From assembly GCF_004359215.1 (NCBI RefSeq), contig NC_090619.1:2899579-2916744 (forward strand): DNA of 17,166 bases, given 5' to 3'. Below, piece by piece: positions 16,124 to 17,166 of the stretch. The position numbers and the translations under genes are program-made. This DNA comes from Bremia lactucae. Its lineage: Eukaryota > Oomycota > Peronosporomycetes > Peronosporales > Peronosporaceae. The stretch's first letter is position 1; each line of letters begins with the position of its first letter. The notes under the pieces are model-generated. The model did not search any database, was not told where the DNA came from, and was given only the letters and a program-made list of their open reading frames with translations.

Positions 16124-17166
16124 ATGAGCCTCAACATTGATTGGGCTCATTTTCCCCACCTCTCCGAACATCATCGGGAGGTGGCAGGGCTAATGGCGCA
16201 GGGACTTGGTGAACAAGCCCTGGCCAGGCTCCTGGGTAGTCCTCCTGAGCAACATGTTGCTCAGTTGGAGCAGTTTGAGGCATTTGTGCTCGGACAGCGG
16301 AGGGCCGCGTCCGAGGCACAGAGCCATGCTGCGGCGGAGTCCGTCACTCAGACTCAGGATGAGCTGAGGCATGAGCAGGCTCGGAGCGAGGCTCTCAACA
16401 GGACTGTTGAGATGCTCTCTGCCCGGCCGCATCAGCCGAGGCCCATTCGGATGGACCCGCCCAAGTTCGATGGAACTGCGGCGCACACGATTGTCCACTG
16501 GCTTTTAGCCGTGGAGCAATGTGGTGTCGCCCAGCTCATCGAGGACGACAGCCGGATGGTGTCGTACGCTATGTCGCATCTGCGCGGTAAGGCCTCAGAG
16601 TGGGCTTACTCGGCGCTTATGGCGGACAGAAAAGCGTTCCCCTCATGGGCGATCTTTAAGGATAAGATTCGCGCCATGTACCAGCCGCCGAACAACGAAG
16701 TGTTGCTTCAGGCGCGCTTCTTTGGGGCGCGACAGGCGAAGCGATCTCTGCAAGAGTATGTGCAAGAGATGCGCTCGCTGTCCGCATCCATAACCGTAGG
16801 TCCGATTCCGGAGCACATTAAGGTGCCCACGTTTATGAACGGACTACGGCATGGCCCATCGCGACAGGCCCTTTTCAGAAAGGTGCCGTCGACGATGGAA
16901 GAGGCAATCCAAATTGCCTTAGTTGAGGAGCAATCCTACAACAGTGCCTCGGCGACAGCTTGGTATAAGCCGTCGGCCGAGAGGACAGATGCCACTCCTA
17001 TGGAGTTGGGCAATGCAGACGTGGTCTGTTTTAAATGCGGCAAGCGCGGCCATATGATGGCTCGCTGCTATGCCAGGGTCCCTGCTGGGGCAAAAATGCC
17101 CAGCAAGAGGACTCCCTTCCCAAAGGGCGATGGCAAGAACCAGCGTGCGAGACGCATGAGTTCTGC
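16124..17166 (+). CDS. gag: Gag of Ty3/Gypsy element F, open, runs off the window
   Basis: From ATG 16124 (36 bp after the primer site) the frame is open for 347 codons to the window end. It is the capsid/nucleocapsid precursor that packages element RNA. Order: MSLNIDWAHF start, a helical region rich in Gln/Glu (residues 30-105), the retrotransposon-gag domain (about 110-260, with HWLLAVEQCGVAQLI, WAYSAL, YVQEMRSLSASI and FMNGLRHG), then a CX2CX4HX4C zinc knuckle with Cys302, Cys305, His310 and Cys315. A basic tail begins after it. Unlike the copy at 377-1336 it has Trp at codon 7 and the full 44-codon segment between two CGCGACAGG repeats. No inactivating change is visible, so this element may be young. 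Protease and pol are outside the window. Confidence 0.9.
   Translation, partial: MSLNIDWAHFPHLSEHHREVAGLMAQGLGEQALARLLGSPPEQHVAQLEQFEAFVLGQRRAASEAQSHAAAESVTQTQDELRHEQARSEALNRTVEMLSARPHQPRPIRMDPPKFDGTAAHTIVHWLLAVEQCGVAQLIEDDSRMVSYAMSHLRGKASEWAYSALMADRKAFPSWAIFKDKIRAMYQPPNNEVLLQARFFGARQAKRSLQEYVQEMRSLSASITVGPIPEHIKVPTFMNGLRHGPSRQALFRKVPSTMEEAIQIALVEEQSYNSASATAWYKPSAERTDATPMELGNADVVCFKCGKRGHMMARCYARVPAGAKMPSKRTPFPKGDGKNQRARRMSS

Noticed and set aside
1..17166. CRISPR array, bacterial operon, tRNA or rRNA genes
   Set aside because: No spaced repeats, no ribosome-binding sites or operons, and no cloverleaf or rRNA segments were seen. The content is eukaryotic.

Overview
The window looks like a repeat-rich stretch of a eukaryotic genome, most likely an oomycete (Phytophthora or downy-mildew type). 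This rests on the style of its Ty3/Gypsy retroelements, a long intronless gene joining a DEP domain to an ADP-ribosylglycohydrolase-like domain, and initiator-like motifs near starts. I cannot assign a species. The assembly has one 100-N gap (2561-2660) and one single N (11521), and both lie at structurally important places.

Layout. 1-1946: a decayed Ty3/Gypsy element (A) on the minus strand, with protease, gag, primer-binding site and 5' LTR. 2247-4466: element B on the plus strand, bounded by LTRs and a perfect 5-bp target duplication (GCGGC). Its interior is mostly lost in the gap, but it keeps the integrase C-terminus and a 329-aa antisense reading frame. 4863-5204: a small, possibly spliced gene for a secreted protein on the minus strand. 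5623-6133: a lone LTR (D) on the minus strand. 6134 to about 8530: element C, with RT N-terminus fused by deletion to integrase C-terminus and chromodomain, plus a decayed copy of the same antisense gene. 9356-11520: element E, with 5' LTR, broken gag and broken protease. It collides with the 3' end of the only clear host gene, the DEP/ADP-ribosylglycohydrolase-like gene (11521-13584, minus strand). 13585-15485 is mostly empty intergenic DNA. 15515-17166: element F, the same family as A but in opposite orientation, with an open gag running off the window.

Two retroelement families are therefore present. A and F share one LTR type (TGTAACGGGC...CCTACA). B, D and E share another (TGTAACGGGG...CCCCGTTACA), and C belongs with them by its pol sequence. 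Both families place a TGGTAGCA primer site two bases after the LTR.

The most interesting signal is the antisense gene in the 3' region of elements B and C. It is open for 329 codons in B. Two separated motifs, IRxRKKPRTDG and LxPEKxPWLL, are conserved in C mainly through changes that are silent in the antisense frame but would alter the sense protein. It would encode an acidic, coiled-coil protein with a basic tail, overlapping pol tail to tail. I know of no described function.
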